Assembly: GCF_025562755.1 (NCBI RefSeq)
Contig: NZ_CP103300.1
Location: forward strand, 1,240,001-1,304,000
Direction of reading: 5' to 3'
Length of the DNA stretch: 64,000 bases
Source of the DNA: Endozoicomonas euniceicola
GTDB taxonomy: Bacteria > Pseudomonadota > Gammaproteobacteria > Pseudomonadales > Endozoicomonadaceae
In this document: piece by piece, positions 52,040-61,703 of the stretch
Layout of the letters: the number at the start of each line of letters is the position of its first letter
How positions within the stretch are numbered: the first letter of the stretch is position 1
The notes under the pieces: generated by a model
Told to the model about the DNA's origin: nothing
The model's database searches: none
Seen by the model: the letters and a program-made list of their open reading frames with translations, nothing else
Position numbers and translations under genes: made by a program

Positions 52040-52067
52040 CCACTAACCCGCTCAAGCAGGTTAGTGG
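52040..52067 (+). terminator. Hairpin after spoVR
   Basis: CCACTAACC (52040-52048) pairs exactly with GGTTAGTGG (52059-52067), with an inner GCT/AGC. No T run follows, so it may be a 3' stabiliser or a weak terminator for the prkA operon. Confidence 0.5.
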
Positions 52068-52212
52068 TGGATTCCTACCATAAGTTGTAACCCTTCTCAG
52101 CAACCTCGTAATAAATTTTTAGCTTATCGGTAGACAGTTAACTGCTTTCTACTAACCTGATACCCGTGCAGCAAAAAGGTCGTATTAAATTTAACTACAA
52201 GAGATAAATACC

Positions 52213-55200
52213 GTGACCAGACTGTTAAAGGTTTCAGTTTTATGTGTGCTTATTTTTTGTTTCAGTTTTTTTAAAAATGCTCAGGGTAAGGATGCCCTTT
52301 CAACTAGTGTCGTTTATTCTTCAGATACAACAACACACTTAGTTAGCTATCCGGAAAATTCATACCTGAGACTATTTCAAATTCCACTGAACATCATGGT
52401 CTATAGCTTTGCACATATAGGACCCTTCCTGTATGCCGCTTCAGCAGGGAGCCTTGCAAAACTGCATCCCGAGTGGGAAGCCCTTCTAAGAAATGGCATC
52501 CCGCTCAGCCAGGGCATTGCAACTGTAATGGCACTCCAACAGTTTTACCCTGCACTGAAAAATAAGTGGCGCGATATATCACGATACGGCCTGTCGGGTG
52601 TCGCTTTTGACAGACAAAATTATCTAACTTGCCAGCAGCGAAGAGGCAATATGCCAGTTCATGTGGAGTCGCGCGGGCTGGGCAGGCATTTTTATTTCAC
52701 AGTCCACACCTCAGACACACTTTCTCCTGTTTTACGTATTAAAAAGTTGAGCAATGAATTAAACAATACCAAGGCAAACCAGCTAAATGATGATGAAATA
52801 TTTTGGAAACAGCTTTATGAAACCATGACAACTCATGGTTCAGACCACATTTCCATACAAGTTAAAAATAGTGAGGACAAAAAAAAATCTCTGGCTGTAA
52901 CCGTCAATGGTGAGAAGCATAACACTTCACTCACTATACCTATCGATTCAAACGACAGTACCCTCTGGGATCTGGAACTGATCAACCACTGGTGCCTTAA
53001 TATTGATTCAGATGTTATGTATAGCGTTTTCGATGGAAAAACCATTGAAGCTATTGTTGTTCAAATGAACAACGCTTTAAGTAGCAGCAGCAAAAAAATG
53101 ACAACCCAGAACCATTTAAAACCGAGGTCAACACACATATCATACAGGTCTTACCGTACGCTAAGCTCTGAGCTTGGTAATAACCAAAGACTCGTCATCA
53201 GTGATTATTCTAACAAAGAAAACTCAGGCTACTTTTATTTGACCAATAGCCATTTGCCACTTAAAGACCTCCTACCATTAGTCATTGCAAGAGATTCTGA
53301 ACAGCTTATTGAGTATATCGCGGCTCAGGAGGTCTGGAATCTGGAAAATATTATTTCAGGTACAGAAAAGTTAATAGCGCAAACGCTGGTTATTCCTGAA
53401 ACCAGCAAGTCGATATTGAAGGCTGTAAGCCATAGTGAACAGACAGGGCATCATCATGATTACCATAAACAGCATCACAGTGCACTATCAGCAATAGAAT
53501 CCACATCTTTTGTGAGTAAAGTAAAATCGAATTTAATCGATTTATTACGGCCGGTTAACGATGCTTTTTTACGGCGGACCGCTTTATTTATGATGGAGCC
53601 TGAACCGGATAAAAAAATGATAATGAGCGATGATGTGGAAGGAGATACTTTCCCAAGTGCTTCGCTGACACCGGAACAGTTCCAGATAATTCAATATCTT
53701 CTGACAGGTGAAGGAAAGGATAAATTATTTCAGGAAGTCAGTAGTAATGGCGTGACAGTGTTAAGACTGAAACCGGAATTCAGTGAGGAAGATAGCATCA
53801 ACACCCTGAAAAGGCTAATGAAGAGCCATAATATTCAGCCATCAATATTGGCAGAAGTATTGGTCAACCTGGAACAGTCAGACAATCCTGTATTAAGGCG
53901 CAAGGTACAGGAAATTATGTCTCAATCAAGAAGCGGTGCTTCTTTTCTTCCGATTATGGCGAAAAAAAGACTGTCAAGCTGTACTGACGGTGCTAAGGAT
54001 GAACAATCAGTCATGGATACAGACAGTGCCCTGCCCGCAAAAAAAATAAAGACAGAAAAAATCATTCAGCCCTGGGGGAGGTCACAAAGAAGAATCGTTA
54101 CAGATCATTACAGAGGGCTGGGCATTAATGGAAAGTTACTCCCTGACCTGTTCAAATATCAAAGTCGATCTTATCCTGGTGCTGACAAGAAAGAAAATGT
54201 CAAGGTGTCTCAGGCCGAACTGATAAAGCTCTCACATTTTAAGCCTGCAACACTGGAAGAAAAAATCATTACTAAATTTTATTTAAATAAAAAACATAAA
54301 AATATAAATTTTGATGCATACATAGATGAGGAGATCCAGAAAAAGGCAGGTACAGCAGATGCCTATTCAGAACCAGACATCAGCAAGGCCAGAAAAGCCT
54401 TGGAAGTTATGAGAGATTATAAAAAAGCAACACTCGCCGATACGACAGCTGATGAAGTCATTGGTCTGATTGAAAAACATCGATTATCCAGAGAGCAAAT
54501 TAGCACCCACCACCTTAAAAACAAAGATGTTTGGAAAGCGCTTTTCAAATCCATGCCTCCCCATGCAGTTATACGAAATCTTGGCATCATGTCCAGCCTC
54601 GATATTTTTGTTAACAAAGGTGATTCCGCCTATAATTTGCTGAAATCAAAGCTAAGCAAAGAATCAATAGAATGCGCTAAACTTTCACCCCATGCACTCC
54701 AAAAAGGCCTGAGGTACTACTATCAAGGTGAAGGAAACTTAGGGAAAGTGCGATGGGCTCCTAAGAGCGGTGTTGTTGAAACACTGGAAAGTAGCTATGT
54801 AGAGTCACTCAACAGTGGGCAAACTAATAATCAAAAAACCTGTTTTGTATTTGGCATATCATCGGCTGACAGGGATAACTATGTTGATGAAACAGGAACG
54901 CTGTCGTTCAGTGACGCAGCATTATCAATTATCGCTCCATGGTCGTTAAAATCAGGCTGTGACTCAACCGTAGTGATATACAGCAAAGATGATGGTGAGA
55001 ACTATGCATTGAAAATGAATCAGAATTTGATGAAGAAGGTTACCGGCTCCCTGGCCATTATGGACAACTTAAAAGCCCATAAGGAAGAGCAGGACAGGAA
55101 AAAACTTGTTCAGGCCAGGGAGGCTGAAAGTCAAAACAAAGGGTATGAAACAGCTGTTCAAATCCTTTTCCTGCTAGATACAACAGGGAGTATGAAAGGT

Positions 55201-56457
55201 GAAATCAAAGCATGTCAACAAGCTATTAAAATGGCAGTGGAAAAAACTGAATCGAAGCTATTAGAAATAAACGGTATTGATGATAGACAGAAGGTAGAAG
55301 TTGCATTCATAGGTTATAAGGACTTACCCCGTACTGGCTATCTCCGAAAGACTAAAAGAAATTGGTTTGCAGTTAATGATTTCACCATTGATACAAGAGA
55401 AATACAAACCTCAGTCTCACTTCAGGAGGCAGAAGGTGGGTCTGATGTTCCTGAAGATATTGCAGGTGCATTCGATCAGGTCAGTCAATGTAACTGGCTG
55501 AAAACTTCTGTGAAAATCATATTTCATATTACCGACGCCCCCCCGCATGGTTGCAATTTGCACTCTCTAAGTAAATACGATGACCATTATTCTGATGGAG
55601 ACCCTGATGGTCTTGACCCGGTTAAACAAATGGAAGAATTTGCCAAAAGGCATATCAGTTACAGTCTACTGGACACTTGGCAGGTTGGCAGCCCCGGATG
55701 CAGTCTAGAGATGGCATTTTCTAAGTTTGAACAGGGTTTCAAAAATGGGCTGAAAGTAATTAGCCAGCAGAATCCTTCAGACACCCTGCCAAAACCAACC
55801 ATTCAAAGAAAAATTATTTCCAAGTATAGTGTAACTAATGAACTGCCACGACAGGTTGATAACATTGTTACAAGAGAGCTTCAGAGCAATAGTCAATTCT
55901 TGAAAGAAATCAGCGTTGCGAATGTATTTAAAGATACTTACGGCAACGACCGGATTGATGATGAGGTTGATGAAAATGCTTCTTTTATAGCTGTCCCGGT
56001 TCAGCACAACTCCTACTCTTCTTTAGCAGCATTAGAGCAGGCAATTAATAGCAGGATTACTTTTGATCAATTCGTTATTTTTATTGACGGACATTATCAA
56101 AGCATACCAGAGATAAAGTATCTTTTAGAAAAAATGAAAGAATATAGGGAAGCTGTTAATAATAAAGCGCGGCTAATCGTTGCCATGCATTCTACCAATA
56201 AAAAACTTAACGAACAATTTGACAGCTTATTTAAAGAAATAGACCATGTACTCTTTGTTCCAAAATTTACTGAACATCTGTCTGTAATTAGTGACTACTG
56301 GAATCAGGTTCCTGTTGCTGAAGAGTCCCTAGAAGCTCTTATTGATGAGGCAATGATAGTTGGAAGCGATTCGGATCATGAGGACAATTATGATCATGAA
56401 AACGGTTCGGATTATGGAGACCATTCGGATTATGAATACTATTCGGATTATGAGTGA
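52213..56457 (+). CDS. Large exported vWA-domain protein (effector/adhesin candidate)
   Basis: 1414 residues. GTG start, then a signal peptide (VSVLCVLIFCFSFFKNAQG). Residues about 980-1200 form a vWA domain: ILFLLDTTGSM (metal-site D989-T-T-G-S993), VEVAFIGYKD, GGSDVPEDIAGAFDQV, and KIIFHITDAPPHG with DGDPDGLDPVKQM. This set most resembles the vWA of eukaryotic alpha-kinase proteins of the VWKA type; no kinase domain is visible. The middle carries a basic patch (PAKKIKTEK) that could serve as a nuclear signal in a host cell. The end is a repetitive acidic tail (HSDYEYYSDYE). Low GC compared with the prkA operon suggests acquired DNA. Confidence 0.75.
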   Translation: MTRLLKVSVLCVLIFCFSFFKNAQGKDALSTSVVYSSDTTTHLVSYPENSYLRLFQIPLNIMVYSFAHIGPFLYAASAGSLAKLHPEWEALLRNGIPLSQGIATVMALQQFYPALKNKWRDISRYGLSGVAFDRQNYLTCQQRRGNMPVHVESRGLGRHFYFTVHTSDTLSPVLRIKKLSNELNNTKANQLNDDEIFWKQLYETMTTHGSDHISIQVKNSEDKKKSLAVTVNGEKHNTSLTIPIDSNDSTLWDLELINHWCLNIDSDVMYSVFDGKTIEAIVVQMNNALSSSSKKMTTQNHLKPRSTHISYRSYRTLSSELGNNQRLVISDYSNKENSGYFYLTNSHLPLKDLLPLVIARDSEQLIEYIAAQEVWNLENIISGTEKLIAQTLVIPETSKSILKAVSHSEQTGHHHDYHKQHHSALSAIESTSFVSKVKSNLIDLLRPVNDAFLRRTALFMMEPEPDKKMIMSDDVEGDTFPSASLTPEQFQIIQYLLTGEGKDKLFQEVSSNGVTVLRLKPEFSEEDSINTLKRLMKSHNIQPSILAEVLVNLEQSDNPVLRRKVQEIMSQSRSGASFLPIMAKKRLSSCTDGAKDEQSVMDTDSALPAKKIKTEKIIQPWGRSQRRIVTDHYRGLGINGKLLPDLFKYQSRSYPGADKKENVKVSQAELIKLSHFKPATLEEKIITKFYLNKKHKNINFDAYIDEEIQKKAGTADAYSEPDISKARKALEVMRDYKKATLADTTADEVIGLIEKHRLSREQISTHHLKNKDVWKALFKSMPPHAVIRNLGIMSSLDIFVNKGDSAYNLLKSKLSKESIECAKLSPHALQKGLRYYYQGEGNLGKVRWAPKSGVVETLESSYVESLNSGQTNNQKTCFVFGISSADRDNYVDETGTLSFSDAALSIIAPWSLKSGCDSTVVIYSKDDGENYALKMNQNLMKKVTGSLAIMDNLKAHKEEQDRKKLVQAREAESQNKGYETAVQILFLLDTTGSMKGEIKACQQAIKMAVEKTESKLLEINGIDDRQKVEVAFIGYKDLPRTGYLRKTKRNWFAVNDFTIDTREIQTSVSLQEAEGGSDVPEDIAGAFDQVSQCNWLKTSVKIIFHITDAPPHGCNLHSLSKYDDHYSDGDPDGLDPVKQMEEFAKRHISYSLLDTWQVGSPGCSLEMAFSKFEQGFKNGLKVISQQNPSDTLPKPTIQRKIISKYSVTNELPRQVDNIVTRELQSNSQFLKEISVANVFKDTYGNDRIDDEVDENASFIAVPVQHNSYSSLAALEQAINSRITFDQFVIFIDGHYQSIPEIKYLLEKMKEYREAVNNKARLIVAMHSTNKKLNEQFDSLFKEIDHVLFVPKFTEHLSVISDYWNQVPVAEESLEALIDEAMIVGSDSDHEDNYDHENGSDYGDHSDYEYYSDYE

Positions 56458-56524
56458 GACAATTTTATTGTAGCCCTGCCAATACATAGACATCGTTAAC
56501 ATCTTACTACGGGATTACAGAAAA

Positions 56525-58084
56525 ATGGCGATTAAAATGAGAATAATATATGGCTGCATCTTATTATTGACAACCAGTTTATTCACGCATGCTGATGACT
56601 TTTCCATTAGCAATTATATCATTTCCAGACAAAACTCAGGCGACAGCCAACTTGTAGATATAAAGATTGGATGGGTCACTATCAACCTGACTTCGCTTGA
56701 CCAGAACCTGACAAACGACCAGAGAATAACAGCATGCAATAGCCGGGAGAATTATATTCTTGATATAAACAACTTCCGAAATATGGTTAATTTTTACTAT
56801 GACTTTATTTCCAGAATGGCAGGTAATAACGATCAAGCTATAAGACAAATGAGCCAGCTCCTGACTCGAATATTTAATTTAAATGCGAGTAACATTAGCA
56901 ACAGAAATATATTGTATACACAGAGAATTAATATGGATTTTTTCCACGATATAAACCTCAGCAATTTCAGACTACGGTCTGCAAACAGCAACTCTGAAAA
57001 AAAAAGATGCAGGAAAATAGCGCAAAGAACGAATAATGCTGGTTCTACAAACTCGGCAACGATAGGATTTGAAGATTTTTATTCAAACCCAAATGATAAT
57101 GTTTCATGCATTAGTAATACTGGTCTTGCATTGTTGTTAGCCTCTTTTCTTGAGCCATGGGTTCGTATGGATGTTCAGGCTGGAGACAATCCGCTTGCAA
57201 CAATAAATGATCACCTTGCCTTGATTCAGCGGACTTTTTTTAATCGAGTGTTTCAGAGAGTTTTATCATCAGCCAATCGCCCGACAACGAGCACCTCACC
57301 AGAGAGTACATCCCAAATTAACCATGAGTATGATCCTTTTGCGTTCATAACGACAGAAGACATAATCCATTTCCTAAACTCGACCGGGGCGGATAAAGAT
57401 TTTGTTTTTGCAACTTTGCTTCGCTCACTTTCTATTAGTTTTTCCTTTCACTTAATCAATCGCAATGTTTTTTCAAGAGCGCCCCTGAGTACGCCCGAAG
57501 ATATAAATCGTAACTATCCAGCGGCTGATACTATGCAAACAGTTTATTTCAGTTATGTAAGTGCTTATCTTCAGTCAAGAGAAGTTATCCTCCCTCTTAA
57601 CTGCTCTTTTGATTTTAACTATATGAGACAAATGTCTTCAGATTATCCGCAATTGTCACCAGACTTCTGGACTAATCTGGCGCTTACCCATCAAAGGCTG
57701 GCCGATGAGGAACCAACCCGATTGTTTACCCGGCTATCCGGTACTGATACGTCCGACACGGCCACCCCTGAAGCACCTGCCATACAACAGGCGGTAGAGA
57801 ATCCTAATACAAATCGACCGAATAGGGCGCAAAGAACTATTACTCAACTTTTAAGGTTAAATGCGCAGTTGAATGACAGGCTTAACGGGGTCAGTTCTGA
57901 ACAGTCATCCAGTTCTGAATCATGCTGTATCTGTCTTGAAAAAAAACAATCTGCAGCTCTTATGCCTTGTCAACATGCATCGACATGCTATGACTGTGCA
58001 AATAGACTTTTACAATCAAACGTTCCCAATTGCCCCATGTGCCGACATAAAATCGAAGGTATTTTAAAACTGTATTTTAACTAA
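56525..58084 (+). CDS. Exported RING-finger protein (ubiquitin ligase-like)
   Basis: 519 residues with signal peptide (IIYGCILLLTTSLFTHADD). Most of it is an unrecognised helical domain with an N/S-rich start. The last 55 residues are a C3HC4 RING: CCICLEKKQSAALMPCQHAS, then CYDC and CPMCRHKI (C467, C470, C482, H484, C488, C491, C503, C506), of the IAP/MIB type found in eukaryotic E3 ligases. Together with the signal peptide this points to action in a host. It follows the vWA gene by 67 bases on the same strand and may be co-expressed. Confidence 0.83.
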   Translation: MAIKMRIIYGCILLLTTSLFTHADDFSISNYIISRQNSGDSQLVDIKIGWVTINLTSLDQNLTNDQRITACNSRENYILDINNFRNMVNFYYDFISRMAGNNDQAIRQMSQLLTRIFNLNASNISNRNILYTQRINMDFFHDINLSNFRLRSANSNSEKKRCRKIAQRTNNAGSTNSATIGFEDFYSNPNDNVSCISNTGLALLLASFLEPWVRMDVQAGDNPLATINDHLALIQRTFFNRVFQRVLSSANRPTTSTSPESTSQINHEYDPFAFITTEDIIHFLNSTGADKDFVFATLLRSLSISFSFHLINRNVFSRAPLSTPEDINRNYPAADTMQTVYFSYVSAYLQSREVILPLNCSFDFNYMRQMSSDYPQLSPDFWTNLALTHQRLADEEPTRLFTRLSGTDTSDTATPEAPAIQQAVENPNTNRPNRAQRTITQLLRLNAQLNDRLNGVSSEQSSSSESCCICLEKKQSAALMPCQHASTCYDCANRLLQSNVPNCPMCRHKIEGILKLYFN

Positions 58085-58120
58085 TATTTTTTCAATCAGG
58101 ACCTTCGCCCGGGAGTATTC

Positions 58121-58218
58121 TTATTGAGGTTGGCTGATCACCGACCTCCTTACCAGCTGCCAGTAAATCAGGCTGCCAAAGCAGGCAACAACAGCTATGG
58201 CAGTGACCAGCTCGCCAG
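58121..58218 (-). pseudogene. Possible 3' remnant of a membrane protein gene cut by the IS
   Basis: On the minus strand, from the IS border to a TAA at 58121-58123, the frame reads a hydrophobic segment (GELVTAIAVVACFGSLIYWQ) and then LVRRSVISQPQ, which looks like a last membrane span and tail. No start codon is inside, and the sequence beyond the IS (60000 onward) does not continue it in frame. Low certainty. Confidence 0.35.
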
Positions 58219-58258
58219 GTGACTGCTCCCCACCCTATCGGGTGAGGCTTCTGATTTC

Positions 58259-59431
58259 TTAGGCAGCAACCGACAGTATGCCGGATTTACGCAAGCCTCC
58301 ATCAGCAGAAACGGACAGTCCTTCCGCCTTTAATTTCAATATGCCTTGCTTCTTGATATTGCGAGCTGCATTAATATCCCGGTCATGGATAGCACCACAG
58401 CTACACTCCCATGATCGGATTCTCAATGGCATTTTTTCCTGTTTCAAATCGCAGACTGAGCAAGTTTTAGAGGATGCAAACCACTGGTCTATCTTCACCA
58501 GATGTTTACCTTCCTGCTTTGCCTTGTATTCGAGTTTGGTTATCAGTGAGTGCCAGCCAGCATCAGCAATAGAACGAGCAAGACGCTTGTTCTTGAGCAT
58601 GTTTTTAACTTTCAGTGTCTCCACAATCACCGCTTGGTTTTCGTCGATGAGTTGTTTTGATAGCTTATGCTGAAAATCATTACGGGCAAAGGCTACACGC
58701 TCATGCGCCTTTGCCACCAATAAACGGGCTTTGTGCCTACCTTTTGAGCCTTTCTTGCAGCGAGATAGAGCCTGTTGTTTTCTTTTCAGGTTACGTTGTG
58801 CTTTTTTCAGAAAGCGAGGATTGTCAGTCTTATGGCCGGTACTGGTGATAGCCAGATCAGTAATCCCCATATCAACACCGACAACCTGATTAGCTTCAAG
58901 ATTATCAATCTGTTTTGGTTGTTCCTGGGTATCATCAGCCAATATGGAGGCAAAATACTTGCCGGTTAGCGTTCTGCTCAGGGTGATAGACTTCACCTTA
59001 CCCACTATTTCACGATGCACTTTAGCCCTTATGGGCTTGCACTTGGGGATTTTTATCCAGTTATCGCCCACAGAGACAGACGTACAATGGTAGCTACTTT
59101 GCTTGCCATGCTTTTTCTTGAAGCGAGGAAATCTTGCCTGCAATTTGGGATTGAAAAAGTTTTGAAAGGCCGTATCCAGATTGATAGTGGCCTGTTGCAG
59201 TGCAATAGAGTCAGCGTTTTTCAGCCATGAGTACTTTCGGCTTTTCTTGGCTTTTGCCAGCAAGGGCTTCAGGTGTTTTTTGGGAGAAAGGCTCTGCCCA
59301 CGAACCTTGTAATAATGAACCTTAATAGCCAGGGCCTTGTTCCATACGAACCGCACAGCATCAAACTGACGGTCGAGAAATTCCGCCTGCTCTGATGTTG
59401 GATAGATTCGTACTTTGGTGGCTCTCAGCAT
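58259..59431 (-). CDS. tnpB: TnpB RNA-guided nuclease, IS200/IS605 copy 2
   Basis: 390 residues, with all RuvC residues (D187, E271, D352) and the zinc finger as in copy 1. Differences from copy 1: C131 instead of R in the IPKxKP stretch, D203 instead of G (KTDNPRF), and KSGIL instead of KSGRL near the end. Confidence 0.95.
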   Translation of the reverse strand: MLRATKVRIYPTSEQAEFLDRQFDAVRFVWNKALAIKVHYYKVRGQSLSPKKHLKPLLAKAKKSRKYSWLKNADSIALQQATINLDTAFQNFFNPKLQARFPRFKKKHGKQSSYHCTSVSVGDNWIKIPKCKPIRAKVHREIVGKVKSITLSRTLTGKYFASILADDTQEQPKQIDNLEANQVVGVDMGITDLAITSTGHKTDNPRFLKKAQRNLKRKQQALSRCKKGSKGRHKARLLVAKAHERVAFARNDFQHKLSKQLIDENQAVIVETLKVKNMLKNKRLARSIADAGWHSLITKLEYKAKQEGKHLVKIDQWFASSKTCSVCDLKQEKMPLRIRSWECSCGAIHDRDINAARNIKKQGILKLKAEGLSVSADGGLRKSGILSVAA

Positions 59432-59496
59432 GGAACGTTATTTCAGTGCTCATTAATATAAACTTCATATTACAGGTATTTGAAAGAGGTTTTCAA

Positions 59497-59925
59497 GTGA
59501 GCGCACACAATAAAGATTTACTTAAAGGGTATCTTCGCAAACGACATAGCGTTACCAAGCTGGTTATTCATTTGGTGTTCACGACAAAGTACAGACGAAA
59601 GCTTTTTGATGGCTATATGATCAAGCAGTTACGGGAGTCGTTCGAGAGTGCATGTGAAAAACTGGAATGCCAGTTACTTGAAATGGATGGCGAAAAAGAT
59701 CACGTACACCTGTTGGTGGCCTACCCACCAAAACTGGCTATCAGTGTCATGGTAAATAATCTCAAATCAACATCATCAAGACGGTTGCGAATGCTGAATA
59801 CCCACCTTACTGCTCAGAGCAAAGCAGGCTTAATGTGGTCAAGGTCTTACTTTGCTTGCAGTGCTGGCGGTGCAACTATCGAGACTCTGAAGGACTACGT
59901 TAATAGCCAGAGTACACCAGATTGA
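59497..59925 (+). CDS. tnpA: TnpA, Y1 HUH transposase, copy 2
   Basis: 142 residues from the GTG at 59497, which has the same AAAGAGG ribosome site as copy 1. The frame is open further upstream (to 59395) but that part overlaps the tnpB start and the promoter region, so it is not used. HUH (H69, H71) and Y134 are intact. Confidence 0.94.
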   Translation: MSAHNKDLLKGYLRKRHSVTKLVIHLVFTTKYRRKLFDGYMIKQLRESFESACEKLECQLLEMDGEKDHVHLLVAYPPKLAISVMVNNLKSTSSRRLRMLNTHLTAQSKAGLMWSRSYFACSAGGATIETLKDYVNSQSTPD

Positions 59926-60137
59926 TGGCGGAAGGCTCTGCGCCTTCCCGTCTTATATCCCCGCCCGCATTGGGCGAGGGTTTACGACGATTTTGCTAAG
60001 TCACCCATTAACCAGCATGGTCGGTGGCAGTAACGACAACGTTCGTGATTCCAAACGGCTAACCTCTTACAGAATGAGGCAAACAGTTTAGACTATGGAA
60101 CAATGAGTCCTGTATTCTTCCGGAGCAGCCATTCGTA

Positions 60138-61337
60138 ATGAAACAAAATACCCTTGTGCTGGCCGGTGGCGGCCATACTCATGCACTGCTATTAAAAGCA
60201 TTACAGAAGCAACCCCTGCCCTGTCAGCCGGTACTGCTGTCGAGCACTCGCTACACCCCTTACTCCGGTATGCTGCCCGGAGTGATTGCAGGTGTCTATC
60301 AGCCGGAAGAGGCACACATTGACCTGAAAGTGCTGGCAGAAAACAGTGGCAGTGAATTTATTGAAGATGAAATCACCACGCTGGCCGCTGACAACAACGA
60401 ACTCACCACAGCAGGCGGTCAAACCCTCAAGTACGATGCGCTATCGATCAACACGGGCTCTACCCAGCAGCGGGTAATAGAGGGCCCTGACTGCATCAGC
60501 ATTAAACCTGTAGAACGTTTTCTTCCGTGGCTGTCAGAAACACTTCAGGAACGCCTGAAACAGTTTGAGCGGCAGTCAAAGACTTTTAATCTGGTGATGG
60601 TTGGCGGTGGTGCAGCGGGTGTTGAAGTCGCCATGGCTTTGAAAGAACGATTCAGATACAGCACAGCGCTAACCATACATATCATGACTTCCAACGGTGT
60701 CGTGCCGGGACACTCCCGTGCTGTACGACAACTGGTTAATAACGAACTGGCTCAAAAAGGCATTCAGGTCCATACCGATTTTCAGGTGGCTTCTGTTTCT
60801 GACCATTGCATTCACAGCCTGTCGGGCCGGCAACTGCCCTATGATCAGGTCATCCTTGCCACACCGGCCTGTCCCGCGCCCTGGACAGCCCATAGTGGTT
60901 TAAGTACTGATCGAACGGGTTTTATACGCGTCAATCCATTTCTGCAATCATGCAGCCACGACAACGTGTTTGCCTGTGGTGATATTGCCGCCTTTACCGA
61001 AACAGCCCTGGCCAGGTGCGGTGTTTATGCGGTGCGTCAGGCACCGGTACTACACCAGAACTTAAAAGCCTGGCTTAATGGCCAAGCCCTTCAGCCTTAT
61101 CGGCCTCAGCAGCAATTTTTATCTCTGCTTAGCTGTGCGAATGGTCGCGCCATTGCTTCCAGAGGTGCCTTCAGGGCAAAGGGCTCCCTGATATGGCTCT
61201 GGAAAAACTGGATAGACAAACGTTTTATGGCACAGTTTCCCACCCCACTTTATGATTCAGTGGGTTCTGACCTTCTGCCATACCGCAAACCATTGCCTGC
61301 TGAAAAAGACCAGTCACTACTCAATAAAAAACCATGA
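60138..61337 (+). CDS. FAD-dependent oxidoreductase, SelD-N-terminal-like type
   Basis: 399 residues. FAD-binding Rossmann motif LVLAGGGHTHALLLKAL at the start, RYTPYSGMLPGVIAGVY, the NAD-binding MVGGGAAGVEVAMAL in the middle, and FACGDIAAF near the end. This pattern matches the NDH-2-like proteins that occur alone or fused to the N-terminus of selenophosphate synthetase SelD; no selD is in the window. Electron acceptor unknown. Confidence 0.88.
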   Translation: MKQNTLVLAGGGHTHALLLKALQKQPLPCQPVLLSSTRYTPYSGMLPGVIAGVYQPEEAHIDLKVLAENSGSEFIEDEITTLAADNNELTTAGGQTLKYDALSINTGSTQQRVIEGPDCISIKPVERFLPWLSETLQERLKQFERQSKTFNLVMVGGGAAGVEVAMALKERFRYSTALTIHIMTSNGVVPGHSRAVRQLVNNELAQKGIQVHTDFQVASVSDHCIHSLSGRQLPYDQVILATPACPAPWTAHSGLSTDRTGFIRVNPFLQSCSHDNVFACGDIAAFTETALARCGVYAVRQAPVLHQNLKAWLNGQALQPYRPQQQFLSLLSCANGRAIASRGAFRAKGSLIWLWKNWIDKRFMAQFPTPLYDSVGSDLLPYRKPLPAEKDQSLLNKKP

Positions 61338-61703
61338 CCTGGCGTTTTTGCCCTAAAAAGAACCACTATACCCCTACTTCGCGTAACAAAACTATTAAAC
61401 AACCATAATCGTATAATGAAAGACTATTAACATTGATCAAGATGGTTTTATAATGACTTATGCTCTATAAGGAAATGTCGGCTGTACCTTCTAATTGTGG
61501 GAGCGCAATATCCAAACCCCATCAGGTATGGAGGATCGTATCTCAGTCTGATGCTCATCAAATAATCAGGCATGAGGGGCATCACCGTAATAGGAGCACT
61601 GCATCAAGGATGATACAGAAAAACAGTGTGACTAAAAATAAAACAATAAAGGTTGCAGTTTCCCGGCGGTTCGTTCAATGTAAAGTTGTAGGCATCGCGC
61701 TGT
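61338..61703 (+). other. Intergenic region holding the long leader of the cold-shock gene
   Basis: No gene is supported here. A good promoter (61427-61454) is followed by about 250-270 bases of leader before the cold-shock-domain protein. Frames running through it show no protein-like pattern. Confidence 0.5.
61427..61454 (+). promoter_or_regulatory. Sigma-70-type promoter upstream of the cold-shock gene
   Basis: -35 TTAACA (61427-61432), 16-base spacer, -10 TATAAT (61449-61454). Transcription would begin near 61461, leaving an untranslated leader of about 240-270 bases. Confidence 0.6.

Larger units (their letters stand above)
58219..59999. mobile_element. IS200/IS605-family element, copy 2
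   Basis: Near-identical to 6754-8534 in the same orientation and of equal length (1781 bp). A few base changes, giving three differences in TnpB and one in TnpA. Flanks differ on both sides, which fixes the limits. The tnpB-side flank, the expected source of a guide, is 58199-58218 here and 6734-6753 in copy 1. Confidence 0.93.

Noticed and set aside
59395..59496. N-terminal extension of TnpA copy 2
   Set aside because: Copy 1 has the same sequence context but a stop in this extension, and the extension overlaps the tnpB start. The GTG with AAAGAGG is shared by both copies.
6754..59999. Composite transposon formed by the two identical IS200/IS605 copies
   Set aside because: The 53 kb between them contains core genes (rnf, fabV, thyA, lgt), and IS605-type elements do not move intervening DNA this way. 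They are independent insertions.
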